Of a stretch of DNA of 64,000 nucleotides, positions 8,911-17,456 are shown in pieces. Made by a program: the position numbers and the translations under genes. The DNA is taken from NCBI RefSeq assembly GCF_000239815.1, contig NZ_CAFK01000299.1, positions 240,233 to 304,232 on the forward strand, given 5' to 3'. Positions within the stretch are counted from its first letter, which is position 1, and every line of letters starts with the position of its first letter. This DNA is from Bradyrhizobium sp. STM 3843 (GTDB taxonomy: Bacteria; Pseudomonadota; Alphaproteobacteria; Rhizobiales; Xanthobacteraceae). The notes under the pieces were generated by a model. It searched no databases, was not told the origin of the DNA, and was given only the letters and a program-made list of their open reading frames with translations.

Positions 8911-8985
8911 GCCGACAACGGCCATCAACGGAGCCGCCGCCACGACAAAGAACACGATTGCGCAGCGCCGACCGTGCCGCTCTGC
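8911..8985 (-). pseudogene. Fragment of an APC-family permease gene (N-terminal region)
   Basis: The minus strand encodes AIVFFVVAAAPLMAVVG, preceded one base out of frame by TVGAA. The intact permease at 19463-20896 has TVGVAHIVFFVVAAAAPLTAVIG at its N-terminus. A one-base loss in the expected His codon breaks the frame, and homology stops after this first helix. It lies about 90 bases from the amine-oxidase scrap but on the opposite strand, so the two genes were rearranged before they were lost. Confidence 0.65.
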
Positions 8986-9216
8986 GGGTTCTGAATTCAA
9001 CTTATATCGTCGGGCATCCGGCCCGCCTTCATGCGATTTCAGACGTAGCGCGCTCGGCCACCCGTATCTTGGCCGCACTAGGCGGAGACCGGCCGCCCTG
9101 AAATCGATAGCGAAAGCCTACGAAACGACGCGACAGCGGGCACCAAACCGCGGCGTTCGCTATACCGGCTCGCTTGATCGTTGCGCCGATCGCGACCAAG
9201 CCGGCTCGACAACATC

Positions 9217-9714
9217 TCAGAGCTTTGGCCCCAGCAATTCGAGACCAAACCGTGTGCGGAGGTTGGACATATCGGACGCGTCGATCGTACCCTCGGCCAT
9301 CGCGACACACAGCTGATCAAACCCTCCCGGGCTGAAAAGCGCAATCATGCGCAGCGGCACATCCGACTTGTTGCTCCATGCATGGGCAACGCCGCGAGGT
9401 AAGGTAATTGTCTGCCCTGCGGGCACGTCGATCTTATCCTCGTCCAACAGGAGATGTGCTGTCCCCTCAAGGATCAGGAAATGTTCATCCTCGTTGTGAT
9501 GGATATGAATAGGCGAGCCCGTGCCGCTCTGCGCAATGGTCTCAAGACAACAATACGATCCAGCTGCTTGTTCGGTGGAAACGAGAACCTTGAATTTCAC
9601 ACCGGGCTCCGGAACGTACCACCCTGCCTCAACAGTCGTAATTGAGGATCCTGTCTGAACCAAGTTGGTTTGCTTCATCGTCACGGCCCGCTGCCTTTCA
9701 ATTCGCTCGATCAT
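9217..9714 (-). CDS. Cupin-domain protein
   Basis: This 165-residue cytoplasmic protein has one complete cupin barrel: GSPIHIHHNEDEHFLILEGTAHLLLDEDK (metal ligands HxH…E…, first motif) and GQTITLPRGVAHAWSNKSDVPLRMIALFSPGGFDQL (second motif). It resembles quercetinase-like and mannose-isomerase-like small cupins. ATG 9714 is preceded by AGGAA seven bases upstream, which supports this start over the ATG twelve codons later. No neighbour gives a function; the gene stands alone among remnants. Confidence 0.75.
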   Translation of the reverse strand: MIERIERQRAVTMKQTNLVQTGSSITTVEAGWYVPEPGVKFKVLVSTEQAAGSYCCLETIAQSGTGSPIHIHHNEDEHFLILEGTAHLLLDEDKIDVPAGQTITLPRGVAHAWSNKSDVPLRMIALFSPGGFDQLCVAMAEGTIDASDMSNLRTRFGLELLGPKL

Positions 9715-9833
9715 GTAGAAATTCCTGGGCAGAAAATATGCCTGGCGAGTTGCTAGTAGATGTGGAGCGAGTCCCCTTTATGACCTAGTCTGCGAATTGC
9801 GCTACGTTCGTAATAGAAGGGCGACCACACCTT

Positions 9834-10043
9834 TCAGTTAGCGGACTTGACAAGTAACGCCTGCGAATTCCGCATCTTGGAAACAGGCGTCACGACAGCT
9901 CCGATCCTGAGATATCCCTCGCTATTCTGCAGTAGTAGCTTCGTCGAGATGGCGTGAACTTCCGGCGGAAATGCCGCCACAGATAAATGGGCGTTTTCTG
10001 GAAATTGATCACTCGCGTCGTGCTGGAGCATCTTCAACAGCAC
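9834..10043 (-). CDS. Possible gene end of unknown function
   Basis: The frame reads LVLLKMLQHDASDQFPENAHLSVAAFPPEVHAISTKLLLQNSEGYLRIG and stays open about 12 codons upstream of the ATG at 10043 (YLKNLVRDSRS). The composition looks protein-like, but there is no clear ribosome site and no family was recognised. It may be the C-terminal remnant of a longer gene. Between 10044 and 10371 no other gene was seen. Confidence 0.25.
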   Translation of the reverse strand: MLLKMLQHDASDQFPENAHLSVAAFPPEVHAISTKLLLQNSEGYLRIGAVVTPVSKMRNSQALLVKSAN

Positions 10044-10371
10044 GAGCGAACGACTATCGCGGACCAGGTTTTTAAGATACCGGCCGTGAGCTCGATGCCC
10101 GCATCCGAACCAATTGTTCCTCAGTTGTCGCCGCCCGAGCGGCCACCACGTCCATTTTTCTAGGAGGCGTTGTCAGACTTTCTTCAATGCTTCGCCTATC
10201 TTGCTCGGCCACTAACTGTTCCTGCGCGCCTAGCTTCTGAGGCCGCATTAGTATCGATATCGACTTTCGGCGCTGCGAATAAACCATTCCGCTCATTCGG
10301 AGGATAGAGGGGGTGAGCTGCCACAATGTGCCATTGGCAGCTCTCCCCGTTGGGTCTATCTGATAGTCGGT

Positions 10372-10890
10372 CTACCTCACATCGGACGAAATAGCTGCAA
10401 CGCCGGCGGCCGCGCACTCCTCGTCCTTGTCTCCGCCTGGCGATCCGCCGACCCCCAGACCCGCGACGATCTCGGATCCCCGCTTGATCGCGACAGCTCC
10501 GGGAAGCGCGACGACGTTCGGGGCGCTCGCGAGCTGGGCTCCGGTCCCATTGGGATATTTCGCGACGAGTTGAACGAACTCGCTGGTCTTTTCCAGGCCG
10601 AAGATCGGTCCCATCGTCACAACCGTGTAGGCCTTGCGGAATGCGGAATCTTTCGTGTGCACGGTCGCGTGGTCGCCCCGAAGCTGGACAATCACCAGGC
10701 CCGACGTGTCGACCACGAATGCGTTCACGGAATATCCGCGCTCGGCGCACGTCTTCACGGCGGTTTCCGCCGCCTTCTCAGCCAGCTTCAACGGAACGTA
10801 ATAGCCGCTCGTGTTCACCTGAGCCGATACCGGCGAGAAAAGTCCGATCGAGGCAGCCGACAGCGCGGCCGAGAGAGCGAAAATCTTCAT
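10372..10890 (-). CDS. GlcG/HbpS-like exported protein (DUF336)
   Basis: The protein has 172 residues from ATG 10890, preceded by an AAAGACAAG stretch, with a 23-residue signal peptide ending VSAQV. The body shows the GlcG/HbpS/PduO-C pattern: LAEKAAETAVKTCAERGYSVNAFVVDTSGLVIVQLRGDHAT, HTKDSAFRKAYTVVTMG, LPGAVAIKRGSEIVAGLGVGGSPGGDKDEECAAAGV. Family members bind haem or corrinoid or are encoded next to glycolate oxidase genes. No such genes sit beside it here; the nearest cluster starts at 11105. The exact role is unknown. Confidence 0.8.
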   Translation of the reverse strand: MKIFALSAALSAASIGLFSPVSAQVNTSGYYVPLKLAEKAAETAVKTCAERGYSVNAFVVDTSGLVIVQLRGDHATVHTKDSAFRKAYTVVTMGPIFGLEKTSEFVQLVAKYPNGTGAQLASAPNVVALPGAVAIKRGSEIVAGLGVGGSPGGDKDEECAAAGVAAISSDVR

Positions 10891-11104
10891 TGTTGCTTGT
10901 CTTTCTTTATGGCGAGGTCCGGGCACGAGTCGAAAACGCAGGATGCAAAGCCCGCGCGTCGCTCATGACCCGATCCTGGATGATTGATCACGTGTTAGCG
11001 GCGGTTGTTCCGCATCGAGTCGATGGATCATGATTTCTGCCCTTCGACCGTCTTCAGGTAGATAGCCAAATTGGGAAACAGCTTCTCAATAACCTGAGTC
11101 CAGG

Positions 11105-12049
11105 CTATCGATTGCACGTTGCTGCGGCGGTTTCGCGCGCGGCGAGTTCGTAACGTTTCACCGCGGCGTACGCCGCGCGCAGGATGGGCGCCCGGACGGA
11201 CATGGCCGCGGCCCTGTGCACCATGTCGCCGAGTATATGATCGGCTTCGACGCGCCTGCCCTTCCGCATGTCACGCAGCATGGACGACGTCCCCCGCGAC
11301 CGGACGTCCGAAAACGTCGCGATCGTTTCGTCGCGGAAGCGGGCCCGAGGAGCATAGCCCGACAGCGCCGCGACGCGAGACGTCTCGTCGAACGCTTCGA
11401 GAAGGATATCCAACCCGCCTGGCAGCGCGAGGATCTCTCCGATCGCCCCGTTCATCAGACAGGTTACGCCGGCATACGCCGCGAGCATGGCGTATTTCTC
11501 CCACGCGTCCCACATGATGTCCGAGCTCAGCTTCGGCGAAAAGCTGGCGCGTCCGATATCCGCATCCAGCGCAGAGCACGCCTGGCGCTGCCCCTCCGAA
11601 CGAGGGCCATAGGCGAAGAACTGCAATGTGTTGCTGTGGAGTATCTCCCCATCGTCCGTCAGGGTCGCGCCGATGTGACAGAGTCCCCCGAGGACCCGCT
11701 CCGCGCCAAATACGCCATCCAGAAACTGGTAATGCTTCAATCCGTTCAAGAGCGGCAGAATGAGGCACCCGGCAGGAAGCCGATCCGTCAGTTCATCGAC
11801 CACCCGTCCGAGATCGTAGGCCTTGCACGAAAAGATCGCCACGTCCGTATCCGGATCGATACCGTCGAGCAGATGAAACTGCGGCGTGGTCCTGTAATCG
11901 CCGAGCGGACTGCTGATCCGGAGGCCGTCCCGTTCGATCTGGCCGGCCCGGTTCGCGCGGACCAAGAAGCTCACGTCATGACCGGATTGAACGAGGCGGC
12001 CCCCGAAATAGCCTCCGACGGCACCTGCTCCGACAAACATCAGTTTCAA
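11105..12049 (-). CDS. Ketopantoate reductase family dehydrogenase (PanE/ApbA-like)
   Basis: The 314-residue NADP-binding protein begins KLMFVGAGAVGGYFGGRLVQSGHDVSFLVR (Rossmann GxGAxGGxxG), followed by DVAIFSCKAYDLGRVVDEL (catalytic Lys in the SCKAYD motif) and the KYAMLAAYAGVTCLMNGAIGEI helix. The start codon is TTG at 12049, supported by GGAGG five bases upstream. True PanE reduces ketopantoate, but many homologues act on other 2-oxo acids. The divergent promoter shared with a GlxR-like dehydrogenase points to sugar-acid or hydroxyacid metabolism rather than pantothenate. A short open segment downstream (11030-11100) reads like the end of another lost gene. Confidence 0.82.
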   Translation of the reverse strand: MKLMFVGAGAVGGYFGGRLVQSGHDVSFLVRANRAGQIERDGLRISSPLGDYRTTPQFHLLDGIDPDTDVAIFSCKAYDLGRVVDELTDRLPAGCLILPLLNGLKHYQFLDGVFGAERVLGGLCHIGATLTDDGEILHSNTLQFFAYGPRSEGQRQACSALDADIGRASFSPKLSSDIMWDAWEKYAMLAAYAGVTCLMNGAIGEILALPGGLDILLEAFDETSRVAALSGYAPRARFRDETIATFSDVRSRGTSSMLRDMRKGRRVEADHILGDMVHRAAAMSVRAPILRAAYAAVKRYELAARETAAATCNR

Positions 12050-12081
12050 AGTCGCCTCCGATCAGGCCAGCCCGACCTTTC

Positions 12082-12110
12082 TTGACATTCTACAATAGTA
12101 GAATTATTGA
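12082..12110 (+). promoter_or_regulatory. Promoter with an inverted-repeat operator in the spacer
   Basis: TTGACA (12082-12087) and TATTGA (12105-12110) are separated by 17 bases. The spacer contains the perfect inverted repeat TTCTAC-AATA-GTAGAA (12088-12103). It lies in the gap between the divergent genes starting at 12049 and 12141. A related half-site, TTCTAC followed by an AT run, sits at 13868-13881 upstream of the MHS transporter. A likely binder is the XRE-cupin regulator of this cluster (inference). Confidence 0.55.
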
Positions 12111-12140
12111 AGCAAGGATTGCTTTGTCGTGGAGACCTGC

Positions 12141-13037
12141 TTGTCCCAGATCGAAACTGCCCGTCCGCGCATCGGCTTTATTGGGCTCGGCACCATGGGA
12201 GCGCCCATGGCCCTGAACCTTGTCAAAGCCGGCTTCGAGGTCTCTGTGCCGGATCGCAGGAGTCTGCCGTCGATTGTCCGGGCGACCACGACGATATGCT
12301 CAGACATCGCAGACGTCGCGCAGACTTCGGAAATTATCATTCTCATGCTGCCGGATACCTCGGATGTCGAGAACGTGGTGTTCGGACCGGGAGGAATCGC
12401 GGCGGCCGACCTTGCGGGAAAGCTCGTCGTCGACATGAGTTCGATCAGTCCGCAGGCGACGAAGACCATCGCGGACCAACTCATCGCCATCGGCTGCCAA
12501 TATCTCGATGCGCCGGTATCCGGAGGCCAGATCGGAGCCAAGGCCGGCACGCTGACCATCATGGCGGGCGGCTCGAAAGCCGCTTTCGAACGGGCCAAGC
12601 CGATCCTACAGGCGCTGGGGAAATCCATCACCCATGTCGGCGAAGCAAACGGAGCGGGGCAGGTCTGCAAGATCGCCAATCAGATGATTGTCGCGCTGAA
12701 TATCCAAGCCGTCGCCGAGGCTTTCGCGCTCGTGTCGCGCTTCGGCATCGACAAGGTCAAGGTCCGAGAAGCGATGCTCGGCGGTTTTGCCGGCTCCCGG
12801 GTGCTGGATGTACACGGACAACGGATGATCGAGGGCGCTTTCGAACCGGGTTTCCGCATCGCGCTGCACAGGAAGGATCTGAGGCTCGCGATGCACGTCG
12901 CGGAAACGCTGGGCGCCTCGATCCCGGCGACAGAGGTCGTCGAGCAGCTCTTTACGGACGCTATCGATCAAGGTGGATCGAACTGGGACCACTCGGCGCT
13001 TTACCGCATCGCTGAGCGGGGTAACCGGTTCACCTGA
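12141..13037 (+). CDS. GlxR/3-hydroxyisobutyrate dehydrogenase family enzyme
   Basis: A beta-hydroxyacid dehydrogenase of about 298 residues. Motifs run in family order: RIGFIGLGTMGAPMALNL (NAD(P) fold), DMSSISPQATK, FLDAP-type YLDAPVSGGQIGAKAGTLTIMAGG (substrate site), and GAGQVCKIANQMIVA with the catalytic Lys. Such enzymes interconvert tartronate semialdehyde and glycerate, or oxidise four-carbon sugar acids. The likely start is TTG 12141 with GGAGA six bases upstream; a GTG four codons earlier (12129) is the alternative. With the hydroxypyruvate isomerase homologue at 15290 it fits glyoxylate or four-carbon sugar-acid breakdown. Confidence 0.85.
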   Translation: MSQIETARPRIGFIGLGTMGAPMALNLVKAGFEVSVPDRRSLPSIVRATTTICSDIADVAQTSEIIILMLPDTSDVENVVFGPGGIAAADLAGKLVVDMSSISPQATKTIADQLIAIGCQYLDAPVSGGQIGAKAGTLTIMAGGSKAAFERAKPILQALGKSITHVGEANGAGQVCKIANQMIVALNIQAVAEAFALVSRFGIDKVKVREAMLGGFAGSRVLDVHGQRMIEGAFEPGFRIALHRKDLRLAMHVAETLGASIPATEVVEQLFTDAIDQGGSNWDHSALYRIAERGNRFT

Positions 13038-13098
13038 CGGAGGACGCCGTCGACACCAGGTGTCGCGCGACCGGCCGGAATGGGATTGCCTATAGGAG

Positions 13099-13776
13099 AT
13101 GGAACGCTTACTGCTTGGCCAGCGCCGCTGGCGAACGATCGGCGCCCACGGTCGAGAAGCGTTCGGGGACCCCGTGATAGCACCTTTGCGGAAGCCCTCG
13201 CATGGGCAACATGCGGGCTCTCAATTGGATAATCTGCCGCATAACCTCCGCATGCTGCGGAAGGAGCGGAAGCTTACGCTCGACGAGCTCAGCGTCCGCT
13301 GCGGCGTCAGCCGGGCAATGATTTCAAAAATCGAGCGTGGCGTTTCCATTCCGACCGCGACGATCTTGGGCAAACTAGCTGCCGGGCTGGAGATCGGACT
13401 GTCTCGACTGCTCGGCGGGCAGCTCCAGCGTCAAGCAATGCTCGTTACACCTGGTGAGCAACCCGTTTTCAAGGATCCGGACAGCGGATTGGAACGCCGC
13501 TCTCTGTCGCCACTGTTTTCGGACCGCTCCGTCGATTTCGTTCTGAACACGTTGCCGCCCGGGCGCGGAGTCGTTTTCCCGCCTCACCACGACGGCGTCG
13601 AAGAGTATCTGTACGTGACGAAGGGTCGGCTTCAGGTGATCGCGTCGGGCAAAGCGTTTGAAGTTGGCTCTGGCAGCATGCTTTTCTATCAAGCCAACGC
13701 CGAACATGAATTCCGAAATCTCGGCGATGAACCGGCCGAGTTTTTCATCGTCATCGACAGCACAGCCGCGAAGTAA
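13099..13776 (+). CDS. XRE-family regulator with C-terminal cupin domain
   Basis: The N-terminal helix-turn-helix is LPHNLRMLRKERKLTLDELSVRCGVSRAMISKIERGVSIPTATILGKLAAGL (roughly residues 45-97). The C-terminal cupin (VVFPPHHDGVEEYLYVTKGRLQVIASGKAFEVGSGSMLFYQANAEHEF) is a small-molecule sensor. This layout is common for local regulators of amino-acid and sugar-acid catabolic genes. The ATG at 13099 sits too close to its AGGAG site; a GTG at 13174 is a possible later start. Its place between the dehydrogenase and the transporter suggests that it controls this cluster, perhaps at the TTCTAC repeats. Confidence 0.85.
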   Translation: MERLLLGQRRWRTIGAHGREAFGDPVIAPLRKPSHGQHAGSQLDNLPHNLRMLRKERKLTLDELSVRCGVSRAMISKIERGVSIPTATILGKLAAGLEIGLSRLLGGQLQRQAMLVTPGEQPVFKDPDSGLERRSLSPLFSDRSVDFVLNTLPPGRGVVFPPHHDGVEEYLYVTKGRLQVIASGKAFEVGSGSMLFYQANAEHEFRNLGDEPAEFFIVIDSTAAK

Positions 13777-13953
13777 CCAGCCTTCTGCCCGCTCGGTTTG
13801 CATCGTCTGCCGACTTCGGCGCCAACCCGGTCGTCATTCCGCATCAGCGATAGCTTTTTCTCCGAAATTCTACTATATTATCATATTTCAATATTTTTCT
13901 CCTATAGTGGCACGATTCTCGCAGTGCACAGGGCTCGCAACCAGGAGTGCATG

Positions 13954-15273
13954 ATGTCTATTGCAAGCGATGCCTACCGCGACGCCACCGCGGAAACCGC
14001 CGATATCGAACAGCATAAGGTTTCTCCGAAATGGATTCTGCTTTCTGCAGTCCTTGGCTCCGTCATCGAATGGTACGACTTTTACATCTTCGGAACCGCT
14101 GCGGCCCTCGTCTTCGGCCAGCTGTTCTTCCCGGCAACAGATCCATTCGTGGCGACAATCAGTTCGCTGCTGACCGTGACCGTCGGCTTGTTTGCCCGTC
14201 CGGTCGGCAGCATTCTGTTCGGCCACTTCGGTGATCGTATCGGGCGGAAGTCGATGCTGCTCCTCACCCTGTTCCTGATGGGAATCCCGACGGCGTTGAT
14301 CGGAATGCTACCGACTTATCAGAGCGTCGGCGTGTGGGCTCCGATTATGTTGATCGTTCTGCGAATCATCCAGGGACTTGCGATCGGAGGTGAATGGGGT
14401 GGTGCGGTGCTGATGGCCGTAGAGCACGCTTCACACGACAGAAAGTCCGTTTTCGGATCTCTGCCCCAGCTCGGGACGCCGGCAGGTGTGCTGCTCTCCG
14501 TGGGAGCTTTCGCACTCGCGTCCAGAATGCCGGAGGGCGAGTTCGTCGCATGGGGATGGCGCATTCCCTTTCTCACAAGCATCGCGCTGGTCGCATTCGG
14601 TCTGGCCGTTCGTTGGAAGATCTCCGAGTCTCCCGAATTCATGATGGCCAGGGAGGAAAACAGGATTCATCGTGTTCCGATCGTCGAGCTGTTCCGGCAA
14701 AGGACGAAGTCGGTGATATTGACCGCGGGCGGCAAGGTCGGCGAGGTCACGATGTTCTATCTGATCACGGTCTATCTGCTGTCATACGGCACGAGCGTGC
14801 TGGGGCTTCCTCGCCCTGAAATCCTCAGCATCGTCGTCACGGGTGCCCTGGTGTCGGTCATCATGATGCCGATGTGGGGATATGTCGGCGACCTTGTCGG
14901 GCCAAAGAAGATCTACCTGACCGGCGCGATATTGCTGGCGACCAGCGCAATCCCGATGTTCCTGCTGTTCGAGACCAGGTCGATCTGGTGGATGGCGTTC
15001 GCGGTGGTTCTAACTTTCGGTATCATTTATCCGATGATGTATGGGCCTCAGCCCAGTCTCTACTCCGTGCAGTTTCCGCCGGAGCTTCGCTATAGCGGTG
15101 TCTCTCTCGGCGTCAGTCTCGCCAGCGCAGTCGCCGGCGGCCTAGCTCCGGTCGTTGCAACCAGTCTGGTTGCCGCCTCCGGCAATGCAATTCCGGTCGG
15201 CGTGTATCTCGCTGCCGCCACGCTCATCTCGACGATCTCGGTCTCCTTCATGGTCAATCCCCGCAAACCGTAG
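13954..15273 (+). CDS. MHS-family (metabolite:H+ symporter) transporter
   Basis: This inner-membrane major-facilitator protein of about 439 residues has 12 predicted helices. The first segment has the MHS hallmark VLGSVIEWYDFYIFGTAAALVFGQLFFP. The loop FGHFGDRIGRKSMLL is the conserved MFS motif, and RIIQGLAIGGEWGGAVLMAVEHA is the typical helix 4-5 region of ShiA/ProP/KgtP relatives. Two adjacent ATGs exist (13951, 13954); the second has the better spacing from AGGAG. It is expected to import an organic acid or betaine used by the neighbouring dehydrogenase and isomerase. An AT-rich promoter region with a TTCTAC half-site precedes it. Confidence 0.88.
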   Translation: MSIASDAYRDATAETADIEQHKVSPKWILLSAVLGSVIEWYDFYIFGTAAALVFGQLFFPATDPFVATISSLLTVTVGLFARPVGSILFGHFGDRIGRKSMLLLTLFLMGIPTALIGMLPTYQSVGVWAPIMLIVLRIIQGLAIGGEWGGAVLMAVEHASHDRKSVFGSLPQLGTPAGVLLSVGAFALASRMPEGEFVAWGWRIPFLTSIALVAFGLAVRWKISESPEFMMAREENRIHRVPIVELFRQRTKSVILTAGGKVGEVTMFYLITVYLLSYGTSVLGLPRPEILSIVVTGALVSVIMMPMWGYVGDLVGPKKIYLTGAILLATSAIPMFLLFETRSIWWMAFAVVLTFGIIYPMMYGPQPSLYSVQFPPELRYSGVSLGVSLASAVAGGLAPVVATSLVAASGNAIPVGVYLAAATLISTISVSFMVNPRKP

Positions 15274-15289
15274 CCGAAAGAAACAGCAG

Positions 15290-16126
15290 ATGCCCAAACT
15301 CGCCGCGAACCTGCACTACATGTTCAACGAGGCGCCGTTCCTCGACAGATTTGCCATGGCAGCCGACGCCGGCTTCAAGGCAGTCGAATTCCAGGTGCCC
15401 TATCACTGGCCCGCCGAACTCCTGTGGAAGAAACTGCAGTCATATGACCTGCAAATGGTTCTTCTCGATACAAAGCCGGGAGACTGGGAGGCCGGTGAGC
15501 GGGGCATCGCCGCGCTCCCAGGGCGCGAGGACGAGTTCAGGCGAGAGCTCGAGACGACTATCGAATACTGCCGCGAACTCGGATGCAATACCGTGCATAC
15601 GATCGCCGGCGTCCTCGCCCAGGGCACCGAGCGCAGCGTGGCCGAAGCGGTGTTCGTGGAGAATCTGAAATACGCTGCAGATCGGCTCGGGGCGTTCGGA
15701 ATCACTGCGGTCATCGAACCGATCAACGGAGGCCGGGATCTCATCCGGGGAGGTGAAAGCTATACGACATACGGTATGAAGGGGTTCTTCCTGAATCATA
15801 CCAAGGATGCGGTCCGCATATTGGAAAAGGTAGACAACGAGAACCTCCGGCTGCATCTCGACTTATATCATATGCAACTGACGGACGGTAACCTCGCGGA
15901 GACGCTGCGCGAGACGATTGATATCGTCAAGCACATTCAAATTGCCGGCGTGCCTGGTCGAAACGAACCCGACGTGGGAGAGATCAACTATCCCTATCTG
16001 TTCGAGTTGATCGATGAACTCGGCTACCAAGGCTGGATCGGCTGTGAGTACAAGCCGCTGACTTCGACGTTGGCGGGATTGAAATGGGCGAAAGCCTACG
16101 GCATCGGACGTTCGTCTTCGCGGTGA
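15290..16126 (+). CDS. Hydroxypyruvate isomerase / OtnI-like TIM-barrel protein
   Basis: The 278-residue protein has the xylose-isomerase-like barrel of Hyi/OtnI: PKLAANLHYMFNEAPFLDRFAMAADAGFKAVEFQVPYHWP, NTVHTIAGV, AVIEPINGGRD (metal-binding Glu), LRLHLDLYHMQLTDGNL (metal-binding Asp/His), HIQIAGVPGRNEPDVGEINYPYLF and WIGCEYKPL (last metal Glu). Hyi interconverts hydroxypyruvate and tartronate semialdehyde; OtnI isomerises 2-oxo-tetronates. It starts 16 bases after the transporter stop, so the two are co-transcribed. Together with the GlxR-like enzyme it makes two consecutive steps to glycerate. A glyoxylate carboligase or tetronate kinase and aldolase are not in the window. Confidence 0.87.
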   Translation: MPKLAANLHYMFNEAPFLDRFAMAADAGFKAVEFQVPYHWPAELLWKKLQSYDLQMVLLDTKPGDWEAGERGIAALPGREDEFRRELETTIEYCRELGCNTVHTIAGVLAQGTERSVAEAVFVENLKYAADRLGAFGITAVIEPINGGRDLIRGGESYTTYGMKGFFLNHTKDAVRILEKVDNENLRLHLDLYHMQLTDGNLAETLRETIDIVKHIQIAGVPGRNEPDVGEINYPYLFELIDELGYQGWIGCEYKPLTSTLAGLKWAKAYGIGRSSSR

Positions 16127-16456
16127 GCGCGGGATCGCCCTGGTCCGGTCCTTGCGGCTTCGCGACTTGCTACGAGTGCCACGGCATCGAGAAGATCGCC
16201 GGAAGGTGCTCGGCAATCGCCGGCGGGGGCATCAGGTCCTCCATCGCATCGGAGCGTTTCACTCTCATGCCCCTGCCCTCGGCCTGGTCGCTCGAGCCTC
16301 GGTCTCAATTGGATCTGGTGCCGGCTCTTCGTCGAATAGGATGGCCCCTCAGCAAACCCAAATGATCGCAACCTCCGGCAAGACCGGAATGCTGGAAACG
16401 GCGATTCGTCGAAATCCGTCATCCCCAGTTAGAATTGCGATCTATCCTCCTTCCTG

Positions 16457-17386
16457 GTGATTCATTTGGATCGACTACAAGCCATGGCAATGCTGGTGTC
16501 CTCCGTCGAGGAGGGGAGCTTTTCGGCGGCGGCCAGGAAATTGCGCATTCCGGTCGCCACACTCACGCGCAATGTCAACGATCTCGAGACATTGGTCGGG
16601 ACGAAGCTGCTGACGAGGTCGACGCGCAAACTCGAGTTGACCGATGCCGGGACTGACTACTTTGCATCCGCAAAGCAGATCCTTGAGCAGGTCGATGAGC
16701 AGGAGCGTCGTGCGGCTGGCGAATTCAAAGCCCCGCGCGGCGAACTTGTCATCACGACGCCGGTACAGATTGCCCGTCTACGGGTCTTGCCGATCATCGA
16801 TCAGTTTCTCGCATCCTATCCCGAGATCCGGATTCGACTCATCCAATCCGACCGCAACGTCGATCTCATCGATTCCCACGCCGACGTCGCCGTCAGAGTG
16901 GGACGTCTACGCGACAGCAGTCTCGTGGCAGCGCGCGTTGGAAGTTTACGTGTCGTGGTCGTCGCCAGCACGGAATTGCTGAGCAAGCATGGCGTGCCCG
17001 CGACGCCCGACGATCTTCGCGGCTATCCCTGTGTCGTGTTCGATAGTCCCAGCCTCTCGCCATGGCGTTTCCGTCACCCGGACACCGAACAACTCTTCAA
17101 CATATCAGAGTTGCCCCGGCTGCTGGTGTCGTCGCCCGATGCCGCGGTCGATGCGGCAATTGACGGTATCGGGGCAACGCTTGTTCTTGAGCATGACGTC
17201 GATGCAGCCATCAAGGCAGGAAAGCTGAATATCGTTCTACAGGAGTTCGAGGTCGAGCCGATACCAGTCCACATCGTCTATCTTTCCCGAACCGCGATGC
17301 CGATCAAGGTCCGGCGGTTCATCGACTTTGCCGTGCCGAAACTCCGTGAAAATCTTGCCGAGTTCGGACGTATTCCGCCGACGTAA
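16457..17386 (+). CDS. LysR-family transcriptional regulator
   Basis: A protein of about 309 residues starts with the helix-turn-helix LDRLQAMAMLVSSVEEGSFSAAARKLRIPVATLTRNVNDLETLVGTKLLTRSTRKLELTDAG, followed by the two-lobed effector domain (GELVITTPVQIARLRVLPII, DVAVRVGRLRDSSLVAARVG, GYPCVVF). It has the look of the CrgA/DmlR-like branch. The start is unsure: GTG 16457 or TTG 16466, the latter with GGTGA at good spacing. It is convergent with the SDR at 17457-18203, and the two are separated by a hairpin. It may control that gene or itself; no promoter motif was identified. Confidence 0.87.
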   Translation: MIHLDRLQAMAMLVSSVEEGSFSAAARKLRIPVATLTRNVNDLETLVGTKLLTRSTRKLELTDAGTDYFASAKQILEQVDEQERRAAGEFKAPRGELVITTPVQIARLRVLPIIDQFLASYPEIRIRLIQSDRNVDLIDSHADVAVRVGRLRDSSLVAARVGSLRVVVVASTELLSKHGVPATPDDLRGYPCVVFDSPSLSPWRFRHPDTEQLFNISELPRLLVSSPDAAVDAAIDGIGATLVLEHDVDAAIKAGKLNIVLQEFEVEPIPVHIVYLSRTAMPIKVRRFIDFAVPKLRENLAEFGRIPPT

Positions 17387-17392
17387 AAGATA

Positions 17393-17427
17393 GCCCGCCG
17401 CCTGCGAACCAGGTCCGGGCGGCGGGC
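17393..17427. terminator. GC-rich hairpin between convergent genes
   Basis: A perfect 10-bp stem (17393-17402 with 18-base-distant partner 17418-17427) around a 15-base loop lies just past the LysR stop and 30 bases before the SDR stop on the other strand. There is no T run on either side, so termination efficiency is uncertain. Confidence 0.5.
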
Positions 17428-17456
17428 CAGGGGAAGCAATCGCTCCCCGGGATACA

